From Cellvibrio zantedeschiae (GTDB taxonomy: Bacteria; Pseudomonadota; Gammaproteobacteria; Pseudomonadales; Cellvibrionaceae): 64,000 nt of DNA. Of this stretch, positions 26,656-34,475 are shown piece after piece; the first letter of the stretch is position 1; each line of letters opens with the position of its first letter. The translations under genes and the position numbers were made by a program. A model generated the notes under the pieces. The model had not been told where the DNA came from. It ran no database searches and worked only from the letters and a program-made list of their open reading frames with translations. The stretch spans positions 248,001 to 312,000 of the forward strand of contig NZ_BMYZ01000003.1 of NCBI RefSeq assembly GCF_014652535.1. Direction: 5' to 3'.

Positions 26656-26796
26656 TACAACATCTCCGAAAACAATATATGCACTCTACGTAGTCCATAA
26701 AGAGTAGCTTATATTTTTTGCGTCGGTAGATATGATCGCGCCAATATCAAACTGGTTTACTGCAAATACTTATGAAAATTAAGGTTATTTAACTCC

Positions 26797-27315
26797 TTAT
26801 TTAAGCGAGTATTGTGCGCGCAATTTCTCGCTTGTTTCATAGGCATCATAGGTATTATCCAGCGCAGGGCGAACACCTTTGCCCAATTTTATTTCCAACA
26901 CTGCTGTTGTATCTTCAACTTTGCCCATATCGTCCATTGTCGAACCGGACAAGCTTTGAACTTCGTCGCGGCAGGTCAGCAGTCCACATCTGCGTGTGAC
27001 AAGCTGGCGGGAACCAATATCACGCGCACCAAACTTTTCTTCTGGCCCGGTAAAACTATCGCGCTTAAGCACCTGAAACCAATCAAAGCCCTCGTTAGTG
27101 GTAATATCAGCAGCGCGTAATAAAGCATAATCATTCGCTCTTTTCGCGTTGCCTGATATTTTAAATTCCACACGATACAGGTTATTTGCGAGTGCAATTT
27201 CCTTGTAACCAAAACCAGCATTGGTTGCGGGTTTGTAGGCAGATTTCGGCTGGCTTGCACAAGCGCTCAGCAAGATTGCAAACAATACTAGCGAAAATAA
27301 TTTTAATGATTTCAT
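26797..27315 (-). CDS. Lipoprotein of the ECF operon (CC0125/CC1285-like)
   Basis: ATG 27315 is chosen because AGGTGG lies seven bases upstream; the GTG at 27324 overlaps that site. The signal peptide ends in the lipobox LLSAC (Cys19). The 172-residue protein has strands such as YRVEFKISGNAKRANDYALLRAADI resembling the CC0125/CC1285 lipoprotein family, whose role is unknown. Two cysteines in RRCGLLTCRDEV may pair. It starts 20 bases after the anti-sigma gene and is probably co-transcribed with sigma and anti-sigma genes. Confidence 0.8.
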   Translation of the reverse strand: MKSLKLFSLVLFAILLSACASQPKSAYKPATNAGFGYKEIALANNLYRVEFKISGNAKRANDYALLRAADITTNEGFDWFQVLKRDSFTGPEEKFGARDIGSRQLVTRRCGLLTCRDEVQSLSGSTMDDMGKVEDTTAVLEIKLGKGVRPALDNTYDAYETSEKLRAQYSLK

Positions 27316-27334
27316 AAATTCCACCTGCTAATTG

Positions 27335-28054
27335 TTACTTAACCCAATGCTGGTTTATGGCTGCTGATTCAGCTTGCGCATCAAAAAAATCGCCACTCGC
27401 CATTTGTTCAATTTTTTCATCCAAAACTGAGCCACCACTGGCCGTTTGATATTCACCGGAATTTTGAATTTTTTCTACTGCAACACTTTCAGATAGTTTC
27501 CAACTGCCTTTTGTTCTGCACGCAATATTTTCCGATGCACTTTCTTTGTCAGTCATTGCAAACTGCCGGCAGTAGTCACCCGCTTTATTGATGAAGGTCA
27601 AACGCGGTTTTATATAAATACCTTCACTGGATAATTGTTCTACTCCGCTAGCGTTATGTTCCAGAATGTTTGCAATAGATTGCCATTCACCGCTGCCCTG
27701 CGTTGGCAATTGGGTAATACCGAATGCAACGACGAAGGCGAAGCTTGCTGCTATGGCGATATTACGCTGTATATTTTCCTGAAATTTTTTCAGCACCGGA
27801 AATGCGATAATTTTTGCTGTGGTTTTTTCTTCTGCTAACAATTGAGTGACTGCTTTTGGCAGGGGGCGTGTATCTATAGACGCGTAGCTTGCTGCAACAA
27901 CCTGATCCACAATGGCTAGATCAGCTAGCCGATTCGCCAGGTTTTCATCTTCAATTAATTGCTCGCGAATAAGTTCCATTTCAGCTTCGGGTAATTCCGC
28001 ATCTAAAAATGCGGAGAGCTGTTCATCGCTTATGTTCACATTTTGCTGGTTCAT
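27335..28054 (-). CDS. Anti-sigma factor with one membrane span (RseA-like N-terminus)
   Basis: A 239-residue protein overlapping the sigma gene by four bases (ATGA), which couples their translation. Residues 8-50 (ISDEQLSAFLDAELPEAEMELIREQLIED) match the helical sigma-binding domain of RseA-type anti-sigma factors, without the HxxxCxxC zinc motif. A single membrane helix lies near residues 98-115. The C-terminal 120 residues would be periplasmic and contain two cysteines (DYCRQ and IACRT). It most likely holds the ECF sigma factor at the membrane until an envelope signal arrives. Confidence 0.85.
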   Translation of the reverse strand: MNQQNVNISDEQLSAFLDAELPEAEMELIREQLIEDENLANRLADLAIVDQVVAASYASIDTRPLPKAVTQLLAEEKTTAKIIAFPVLKKFQENIQRNIAIAASFAFVVAFGITQLPTQGSGEWQSIANILEHNASGVEQLSSEGIYIKPRLTFINKAGDYCRQFAMTDKESASENIACRTKGSWKLSESVAVEKIQNSGEYQTASGGSVLDEKIEQMASGDFFDAQAESAAINQHWVK

Positions 28055-28548
28055 GCGTTTATCTCCGCGGAGGAGCTGTTTAAAAATTGGCTAAGTGCGA
28101 TGCGCGCACGCGCGAGCCTGCTCATCACAGTACCCATGGGAATGCTCAAGGTTTCTGCCACTTCTTTGTAAGACATTCCCTGCACGGCCACCAGGGCTAG
28201 AATTGAGCGCTGCTCTTCCGGCAATTGATCCATAGCCGTATTGACCTGACCCAAAGTGATTTGGTTGTAAATAATATTTTCACCGTCAACCGTTGGCTCT
28301 TCCAATTCAGGCAACTGTGACGCGTTATGGCGAATTTTGCGCGCGCGATATTCATCAATCCAGATGTTACGACATACGCGGAAAGCCCATTTGGCGAGCT
28401 CTACATCCTCAGGAACGCCACGGCTCAATATGCGCTCAATGGTGGTTTGCAATAGGTCATCGGCGTCGGGGGCGGAACCCGTAAGCGAATAGGCGAAACG
28501 CCGGATCATGGGCATTAATGCTGTAAGTTCTTGTTTCATAGTTGTCAT
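28051..28548 (-). CDS. ECF (extracytoplasmic function) RNA polymerase sigma factor
   Basis: About 165 residues. Region 2 reads MPMIRRFAYSLTGSAPDADDLLQTTIERIL with the core-binding DADDLLQ; region 4 reads LALVAVQGMSYKEVAETLSIPMGTVMSRLARAR with its helix-turn-helix. The start is uncertain (ATG 28548 or 28539; the frame opens with a GTG at 28563) because no good ribosome site is visible. It sits 5' of its anti-sigma gene. Its own promoter at 28592-28617 and two other promoters in the window share one sequence pattern, which suggests autoregulation and a local regulon. Confidence 0.9.
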   Translation of the reverse strand: MTTMKQELTALMPMIRRFAYSLTGSAPDADDLLQTTIERILSRGVPEDVELAKWAFRVCRNIWIDEYRARKIRHNASQLPELEEPTVDGENIIYNQITLGQVNTAMDQLPEEQRSILALVAVQGMSYKEVAETLSIPMGTVMSRLARARIALSQFLNSSSAEINA

Positions 28549-28591
28549 CTTAACGTTGGCCACACGAGCATTTTGCCCGATTTTATATTAA

Positions 28592-28617
28592 GACGATTCA
28601 GCCCAAAGTTTATTCCC
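28592..28617 (-). promoter_or_regulatory. Predicted ECF promoter of the sigma/anti-sigma operon
   Basis: On the minus strand GGGAATAAA (28617-28609) is followed after 12 bases by TCGTC (28596-28592). The same element with identical spacing occurs at 28625-28650 and 32079-32054. Confidence 0.7.
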
Positions 28618-28624
28618 GACCAGC

Positions 28625-28650
28625 GGGAATTTTTTACTTGCTGAAACGTT
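28625..28650 (+). promoter_or_regulatory. Predicted ECF promoter of the subtilase gene
   Basis: GGGAATTTT (28625-28633), 12 bases, then ACGTT (28646-28650). It faces away from the sigma promoter, with the two -35 elements only seven bases apart, which creates the apparent ATTCCCG / CGGGAAT hairpin. About 110 bases of leader remain before the ATG. Confidence 0.65.
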
Positions 28651-28770
28651 TTCAGGTTAAGGCAGGCTTTATTTATATCGACGGCGATCTTTTTAACTGA
28701 AAGCGATCCTTTTAACAAAGACGCGCTGGTTTTTGTAGTAAATTATGTTTAATGACGATGGGTGATCCAC

Positions 28771-30117
28771 ATGCGAAAATTCTATTTTAGCGTCCTCTTA
28801 CTGGCAACAATGCAGCAACCAGCACAGGCGCAATTGCTTAATACCCAAGGGGTGCTGAACCAAATTAACGTCACGAATCGACAGCTGGAAGCAACTACCG
28901 AGCAAATTCAGCGGAAAACCGAGCGCGACTTGCAACGACTCAAACCCCCAATCGATTCCACGCTTGAAAAGTTAACCGATACAACTAATAAGCTGGTCGA
29001 TCCTTTAGTCAAACTCCCGCAGCAACTACCGATTTTAAATCGTGTGGGTCAACCCCTATTTGTGGATGTGGAAGTAGAAAATGGCTGGCGTGCCATACAA
29101 CGCGAATGGTTGATTATGGTGAACGAAAGCGAGCTGGCAAGTTTGCAGCAATTGCCGATTACGGTAGTGGAAAAAACACGTTTTGATGAATTGGAAATGA
29201 CGTTGGTGCGTTTTCATGTGCCTGCTGAACTGGATTCACTCGCAGCCTTAAAAAAACAACTTGCACCTGAATTAGTCGCACGTCTGGATCGCAACCACAT
29301 TTATGCTGCACAAGCAGACGCCTCAACAAACACGTCTGAAACTCAATTAACCAAGGGCTCTGCATGTGAGGCGCCAATTAAAATTGGCATGATTGATACC
29401 GCTATTAAAATGGATCACCCAGCGTTTTCTTTGGCGAGATCGTCATCACATATTATTACGCGAAATTTTTTAGACGAAACCCTGGCACAGCCGGACGCGC
29501 ACGGAACAGCAGTTGCAGGTTTACTCATTGGCAACAACGCTGAACTAAAACCTTTACTCCCTAACGCAAACTTATATGCGGCTTCCGTTTTTTATGCGCG
29601 CAATGATTATGCGCAAGGTGCAACCATGATGAATTTGGTGCGCGCCTTAAATTGGTTGCTGGCAGAAAATGTCAGCGTGATTAACATGAGCCTTGCGGGT
29701 CCCGACAACCAGATACTTGCAGCGGCGATTGCAAAAACTATTAACAATGGAAAAATTCTTGTTGCCGCTGCTGGTAACGAAGGGCCTGCTGCGCCGGCAA
29801 TGTATCCTGCTGCTTATGCAAATGTGATTGCAGTGACGGCGGTAGACCGCGATCAAAAAATTTATCGTTGGGCAAATCGCGGTGCGCATATTTACTTCGC
29901 TGCACCTGGTGTATCTGTTTTAACAGCGCGCAGCAACGGAGGCTTGGGAAGGGAAAGCGGAACTTCAATGGCTGCGCCAGTTATATCTGCATTAGTGAGC
30001 TGTGTTTTCACAAAAACCAATTCAGCTTCGGTAGCATTAAAAATTTTGCAAGAACAAGCCATTGATTTAGGTGAGCCTGGTCGCGATAATATTTTTGGTT
30101 ACGGTTTGCTGAGGTAA
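28771..30117 (+). CDS. Secreted S8 family (subtilisin-like) serine protease
   Basis: ATG 28771 with GGGTGA upstream (frame opens at a GTG nine bases earlier). The signal peptide ends at AQA-QLL. Residues 22-190 are a pro-region with a coiled-coil start (LEATTEQIQRKTERDLQRL). The catalytic domain has Asp209 in GMIDTAIKMDHPA, His244 in DAHGTAVAG, the oxyanion Asn in AAAGNEGPA and Ser399 in ESGTSMAAPV. The 448-residue protein ends soon after, with no C-terminal sorting domain. It is divergent from the ECF sigma operon and has a promoter of the same type, so it is probably a target of that sigma factor. Confidence 0.9.
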   Translation: MRKFYFSVLLLATMQQPAQAQLLNTQGVLNQINVTNRQLEATTEQIQRKTERDLQRLKPPIDSTLEKLTDTTNKLVDPLVKLPQQLPILNRVGQPLFVDVEVENGWRAIQREWLIMVNESELASLQQLPITVVEKTRFDELEMTLVRFHVPAELDSLAALKKQLAPELVARLDRNHIYAAQADASTNTSETQLTKGSACEAPIKIGMIDTAIKMDHPAFSLARSSSHIITRNFLDETLAQPDAHGTAVAGLLIGNNAELKPLLPNANLYAASVFYARNDYAQGATMMNLVRALNWLLAENVSVINMSLAGPDNQILAAAIAKTINNGKILVAAAGNEGPAAPAMYPAAYANVIAVTAVDRDQKIYRWANRGAHIYFAAPGVSVLTARSNGGLGRESGTSMAAPVISALVSCVFTKTNSASVALKILQEQAIDLGEPGRDNIFGYGLLR

Positions 30118-30139
30118 AAAATGCTTTGTAATAAAGGGC

Positions 30140-30163
30140 AAGCCCGCATTTAAAAGCGGGCTT
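30140..30163. terminator. Shared stem-loop between convergent subtilase and beta-barrel genes
   Basis: AAGCCCGC (30140-30147) and GCGGGCTT (30156-30163). The hairpin overlaps the stop codon of the minus-strand gene ending at 30150 and follows the protease stop by 22 bases. Confidence 0.65.
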
Positions 30164-31079
30164 TGATGGCAATGGAAGCGCGTGTGTCTGAATAATCTGC
30201 CGATGCGAAATTAGAATTATATTTTCCATGTTCCACTTTTGTTTCTATAGAAACTCTGGGCGTTAAAGAAACCTCCCAATTGATATCTACCGCATGACCT
30301 GAATCGTAACGCTCTGCTTTAATCTCTGGCGTAATACCTGAATAATCTTTCGTCGTATAACGCCAACCCAATTGCAGTTTATTATCCTTGCCTAGCGCTG
30401 TGAACTTATGTGAGGCTTTGGCTTTGTAGGTCACACCCTGATAATCAAATTGTTTTGCACGAGCATTTTCCTTTTCTTTGTTTACACCAATATTTACGAA
30501 GGTTTTTCCGTCATTAAAGAAAACGAAAGCATCACCCGAATAACCATTATTTTTTGCGTTGCGGTCGGATAATTTCGCGAATTGTTTATCTTGCGAGTTA
30601 ACGGCAGCGCGCAAGTAAATTGTGTTGTTAATCAATTTTGAAATGTACAAACTGGTTTGGTGTAAATCCAAAAAATCGCTGCCGTCCAACTGTGCTTTAG
30701 CAAAGTGATGACTGGCACCTGCGGTCAGCAGGCTAAATTCGTAATTGGCATCCGCATACAGCTGGTGGATTGCCAAGTCAAATTCATTGTGATTTTGGTA
30801 TGTTTTGCTGGTAAATGCGTAGCCACCACTCAGGTTTAATTTTTCAGCAGGCTTCCCACTCGCATCCACTTTGGCATTTAATAGAAGTGCGGTATCGCTT
30901 TCATTAGAGTTTTTATCCAGCTCAACTATGTTGAGGTTTGAATCCTGCTCGGCACCAGCGCTCACCTCAAAATCTACATTGGCCGCTACAGCGCAAAAAG
31001 GTTGTGCGCAGAGCGCCATACCACCAAACGAAAATGCAATTAAACGAGAAAGTAATTTTTTTTGCGTAAGGTTTTTCAT
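30150..31079 (-). CDS. Outer membrane beta-barrel protein of the ECF module
   Basis: ATG 31079 follows GGGGAGAT at good spacing; the longer frame to 31115 is disregarded. The 309-residue protein has a signal peptide (cleavage after AVA-AN) and a mature part of alternating strands (VDFEVSAGAEQDSNLNI, LNLSGGYAFTSKTY, LYADANYEFSLLTAGASHHF, VSIETKVEHGKYNSN) ending ASIAIKARF with a final Phe, as BAM substrates do. The DSNLNI start resembles barrel proteins of surface-structure or secretion systems. It lies 51 bases after the Ser/Thr-rich protein gene, so the two are probably one operon and may cooperate at the surface. Confidence 0.82.
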   Translation of the reverse strand: MKNLTQKKLLSRLIAFSFGGMALCAQPFCAVAANVDFEVSAGAEQDSNLNIVELDKNSNESDTALLLNAKVDASGKPAEKLNLSGGYAFTSKTYQNHNEFDLAIHQLYADANYEFSLLTAGASHHFAKAQLDGSDFLDLHQTSLYISKLINNTIYLRAAVNSQDKQFAKLSDRNAKNNGYSGDAFVFFNDGKTFVNIGVNKEKENARAKQFDYQGVTYKAKASHKFTALGKDNKLQLGWRYTTKDYSGITPEIKAERYDSGHAVDINWEVSLTPRVSIETKVEHGKYNSNFASADYSDTRASIAIKARF

Positions 31080-31129
31080 AATAATCTCCCCGGAAAAAAT
31101 CGCCGGCATTTGCATGCCGGCTCACAGAC

Positions 31130-31984
31130 TTACAAACCAAGACCAATATTTTGTGTCAGGCTATTGGTAACTGAGTTGGTAACGGATGATTGAACTGCTT
31201 TACCAATTTCTTGAGTCACCGCGGTATTAACTTGATTGGTGACTTGACTGGTAACCTGGCTCGCTACTTCCTGATTCAAGGCACTATTGGTTGCTGAAGT
31301 TACACTATCAGTTACGCCGGCTTTAACTGCTTCATTAAGTGCAGTGGAAGTTGAAGCTTGCACGTCGCGCAAATTTTCAGTGGCAGAAGCCAATGTAGTT
31401 TGTGCATGGGCTGTTACGCTATTCGCCGTAACTTGCGCAAAATCGGCCTGGCTTTTAATCGCATTGGTTACAGAGGCAGTTTCTTTATTGGAAATACTCA
31501 CTGCACTTTTTACACCGCTATCCAAACCAGCGCTGAGCGATTGCACTTGTTGTGAAATTTTTCCATCGGTAGTTTGGGTTAACTGTGTTGATGCGGAAGT
31601 GGCTTGAGTTGTGGTTGAAGATGTTTGTGTGTTTGCATTTTGATTGGCGGCTTGCCCAGTGGTAGTAGGAGCTGTTTGTGCTGCACCAGTGGAATTGCTG
31701 GCAGTAGGTGCTGCAGTGGAGGTGCTGCTCGCGGGTGTTGCAGCTGCTGGCGTTGTAGCAGGCTTAGTGAGAGAGAGATTTAATTGGTTTTGCGCAGAAT
31801 TTTGAGTTTGAGTTGAACTGGTTAAATTGCCAGATTCAGTTTTTACCTGAGTGGATGCTTGCGAATTAGCGCTGTTGTTTGCACTAACACTGGCAGAACT
31901 TGGTGGCACTTCCGCCCAAGTTAATGCTGACGCCAAAGAGCAAGCAGTAAACAACAAAGATGTTTTAGTAATAAGTTTGGTCAT
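31130..31984 (-). CDS. Secreted low-complexity Ser/Thr/Ala/Gln/Asn-rich protein
   Basis: A 284-residue protein with a Sec signal peptide (cleavage after TWA-EV). Residues 25-140 are almost entirely Ser, Thr, Ala, Asn, Gln and Pro without charge. Residues 145-284 contain repeating helical segments with many Val, Thr, Ser and Gln (SVTNAIKSQADFAQVTANSV; VTSQVTNQVNTAVTQ), and the protein ends NIGLGL. No family recognised. It could be a surface fibre, adhesin or amyloid-like component, or a linker protein; none of these is shown. Its promoter at 32054-32079 has the ECF element. Confidence 0.75.
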   Translation of the reverse strand: MTKLITKTSLLFTACSLASALTWAEVPPSSASVSANNSANSQASTQVKTESGNLTSSTQTQNSAQNQLNLSLTKPATTPAAATPASSTSTAAPTASNSTGAAQTAPTTTGQAANQNANTQTSSTTTQATSASTQLTQTTDGKISQQVQSLSAGLDSGVKSAVSISNKETASVTNAIKSQADFAQVTANSVTAHAQTTLASATENLRDVQASTSTALNEAVKAGVTDSVTSATNSALNQEVASQVTSQVTNQVNTAVTQEIGKAVQSSVTNSVTNSLTQNIGLGL

Positions 31985-32053
31985 GATGAAATCCTCAATA
32001 AGTTAGTTAACCGGGTTATGCAACCGTGCTTTTTTTGCAGCGGTTTCCTTGTT

Positions 32054-32079
32054 AACGATTGAGGATTGGATTTATTCCC
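32054..32079 (-). promoter_or_regulatory. Predicted ECF promoter of the Ser/Thr-rich protein / beta-barrel operon
   Basis: On the minus strand GGGAATAAA (32079-32071), 12 bases, then TCGTT (32058-32054). Spacing equals that of the two promoters near 28.6 kb. The ATG at 31984 lies about 70 bases downstream. Confidence 0.7.
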
Positions 32080-32167
32080 AAACTTTTAAAAATTTTTAAG
32101 CGCAGCCAAATCTTGTGACTGACATCACATATAAACACTTATAGAAAAGATTTCTCGCGGATTTGTA

Positions 32168-33070
32168 TCAGTCAACTTGCGGAATTGCACAATCGCCCTG
32201 GTCGCTGCTGTAAGGTGAGTTCAAACAGATAAGCTTACGTTTTTTTAAATCCAGCTTGGCTAGGTGCTGCGCGTGATGTTTTGCGAATATTTGGTTAAAT
32301 TCGCCGTTAACCTGCATTTTTTGCAAACCCAGTTTCAAACGTTGTGCAAGTTCTGGTGTTTTTTTGCTGACATAAAAATACATCGGATAGTGATAATAAA
32401 TAAGCAAGTGGGAATCTATCGCCAAAAAAGGATACTCAGTGATTTTACTGTGGTAAACCTCTTCGATTTCATCAATCCCTAAGGGAATACAATCAAAGCG
32501 TCGGGCACCGAGCATCTTGAACAGGGCATCGAAACTGGGAGCATCAACTTCTATGAGCCGATTAGTTTTATAAATTTCACGATCAGGCCACTGCGCCTGC
32601 CCAAATTTTATTTTGTCAAAGCTAAGGCGGTCGGTCACAAATTCCAGTCCGGGCAATTCGTTTTTATTAATCAGGCAAGCGCGATAACCCAAGAGGCCTT
32701 TTAAAATATCAATAGGGATCATCACCGCATTAGCTCTGGAAATCGGTGTGCCGGGCGAGGCCCAAAGCAAATTTATTTGTTTACCTTCGCCCAGTAATTG
32801 GGCGTAACGAATGGAGGTGCTTTGGGAGTTAAAAGGCTGGTATTGGTAATCGCCAAATTCCGTGCGGGTGAGTTCAAGCGCGCGGTCAATTAATTGGTAA
32901 CGGTAGGCATAGTGAGCGTCAAAATCGTCCAGTTTTAAATAGCTCACCACCATGGGCCCAGCACTGTTTTGAGGGGACGATACATAAGTCACATCCTCTG
33001 CGGCGCACGCCAGCTTGCAAGCGATAAGCGCCATTATGAGGGTGTAAATTTTACTCGTTAGACGGTCCAT
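32168..33070 (-). CDS. Periplasmic solute-binding-like protein (SBP family 3 type fold)
   Basis: A 300-residue protein with a signal peptide (cleavage near ACA-AEDV). The sequence has the two-lobe pattern of amino-acid-type binding proteins: LIDRALELTRTEFGDYQY, a hinge region, then FDALFKMLGARRFDCIPLGIDEIEEVY and a terminal LKLGLQKMQVNGEFNQIFAKHH. Such proteins without a neighbouring transporter are often sensory or orphan. Two C-terminal cysteines (LICLNS, GDCAIP) may pair. It is monocistronic; the ligand is unknown. Confidence 0.75.
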   Translation of the reverse strand: MDRLTSKIYTLIMALIACKLACAAEDVTYVSSPQNSAGPMVVSYLKLDDFDAHYAYRYQLIDRALELTRTEFGDYQYQPFNSQSTSIRYAQLLGEGKQINLLWASPGTPISRANAVMIPIDILKGLLGYRACLINKNELPGLEFVTDRLSFDKIKFGQAQWPDREIYKTNRLIEVDAPSFDALFKMLGARRFDCIPLGIDEIEEVYHSKITEYPFLAIDSHLLIYYHYPMYFYVSKKTPELAQRLKLGLQKMQVNGEFNQIFAKHHAQHLAKLDLKKRKLICLNSPYSSDQGDCAIPQVD

Positions 33071-33241
33071 AATTATTCTCGGCTGATCCTAACTTAAGTC
33101 TAGTTGTTTGCTTTGTCTTTGCCCACAATTCAAGGCAATAAATCAGCATTCCATACGCCCTTGCCTTGGCTCGCGCTTAGCCGAATGCGAGTTCAGAAAA
33201 ACGATCACGGCCGCTGACCCATTCAACTCTGGCGATCCCTT

Positions 33242-33298
33242 CTGTTAAAAAAATCTGTTGAACGATGCAACCTATTTGCATTTTGCATCATCTAACAG
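33242..33298. promoter_or_regulatory. Nested dyad upstream of the GumN-like gene
   Basis: CTGTTA (33242-33247) with TAACAG (33293-33298) encloses GATGCAA (33264-33270) with TTGCATC (33283-33289), just before the ribosome site of the gene at 33326. It may be an operator or a structured leader. Confidence 0.35.
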
Positions 33299-33325
33299 CG
33301 ACCTAATTTTATTTAAGGGATTCTA

Positions 33326-34351
33326 ATGTCTAAATTCTTCATTACCGTCTTCTGCTCCTTAATTTTATCCGCTCACTGCTTTGCACAGACTAATCCAGCG
33401 AGCGATGCACCCTCCAGCAATCTTGACGCAGTGGACGAAATTTTAATTATTGGCGAACAACCTGGCCCAAGTTTATGGAGGGTCTATAAGGGCGATAACG
33501 TACTTTGGATTCTGGGAACCTTCGGCCCATTGCCGAAAAAATTGCAATGGCGGTCAAAGCAGGCCGAAGATGCGATTATCAATTCCCAGGAAGTTTTTAT
33601 GCCGCCTGGTGCACATGCAAAAATTGGATTCTTTAGCCAGTTAGCGCTTTTACCTTCCGTTATTGGCCTTAAAAAAAGCCCCGATGGTTTGACCCTGGAG
33701 GAAAAAGTTCCGGCCGATGTTTATGAACGCTGGCTCAGCCTTAAAGAAAAATACATTGGCAAGGATAAAGCCGTAGAAAAATATCGCCCTATTTTTGCGG
33801 GCCATGAACTGCTTGAAACTGCGCAAAAAAAGGCAGGTTTCGATGATGAAGATATGATCGTGAAACGCGTGCAGGAGCTCGCCAAAAAACACAAAATTAA
33901 AGTGACCACGCCCACTTACGAATTTACCGTGGAAGCACCGCGCCAAACGCTCAAGCGTTTCAAACAAACTGAAATGGATGATGTGCCCTGCTTTACCAAA
34001 ATGGTCGATCACCTGGCCAAAGATCTGAACAATATGCGCTTGCGCGCCAATGCCTGGGCAACGGGTGATCTTGCTGCACTCGCGGACTTACCCATTACCG
34101 ACCCCGGTAGCGAATGTTGGGATGCTTTTATGAAATCATCTTTTGCAGAACAAGAAGGCATGAAGGACTTGCCCGCAAAGGTGGAAGCGGAATGGTATGC
34201 ACGAATCGATGAAGCACTCACCAATAACACCTCGAGTTTTGCTTTGGTACCCACGCTGGAAATGCTAAAAAAGGACAATGTAATGGCAAAGCTGCAAGCC
34301 AAAGGTTATCGCATTGAAGGTTTTGGTTTTGACGCCTTAAAGCCCGACTAA
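33326..34351 (+). CDS. TraB/GumN family protein
   Basis: A 341-residue protein with a signal peptide (cleavage after CFA-QT). The family pattern PSLWRVYKGDNVLWILGTFGPLPKKLQWRSKQAEDAI begins near residue 48 and the C-terminal motif FALVPTLEMLKKDNVMAKLQAKGYRIEG closes it. TraB/GumN proteins are thought to be metal-dependent proteases related to erythromycin esterase-like folds; the His of the usual GTxH motif is replaced here (GTFGPLP), so activity is doubtful. AGGGA precedes the ATG. It stands upstream of the macroglobulin gene on the same strand, with about 120 bases between. Confidence 0.8.
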   Translation: MSKFFITVFCSLILSAHCFAQTNPASDAPSSNLDAVDEILIIGEQPGPSLWRVYKGDNVLWILGTFGPLPKKLQWRSKQAEDAIINSQEVFMPPGAHAKIGFFSQLALLPSVIGLKKSPDGLTLEEKVPADVYERWLSLKEKYIGKDKAVEKYRPIFAGHELLETAQKKAGFDDEDMIVKRVQELAKKHKIKVTTPTYEFTVEAPRQTLKRFKQTEMDDVPCFTKMVDHLAKDLNNMRLRANAWATGDLAALADLPITDPGSECWDAFMKSSFAEQEGMKDLPAKVEAEWYARIDEALTNNTSSFALVPTLEMLKKDNVMAKLQAKGYRIEGFGFDALKPD

Positions 34352-34475
34352 GAGCGCTGAAAATAGCGGGCAATTCGCAAAAAATATATTTGCAGTTTGC
34401 GACTTGCCACCACTCATTTTTAAAAATTTTGCCTGCTACAATCGCCGCTCAACTTCAATATCCAGGGTGGGTTTT

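Noticed and set aside
28612-28635. Intrinsic terminator between the sigma and protease genes
   Set aside because: The stem is formed by two divergent -35 elements, and no gene upstream on the plus strand needs a terminator there.
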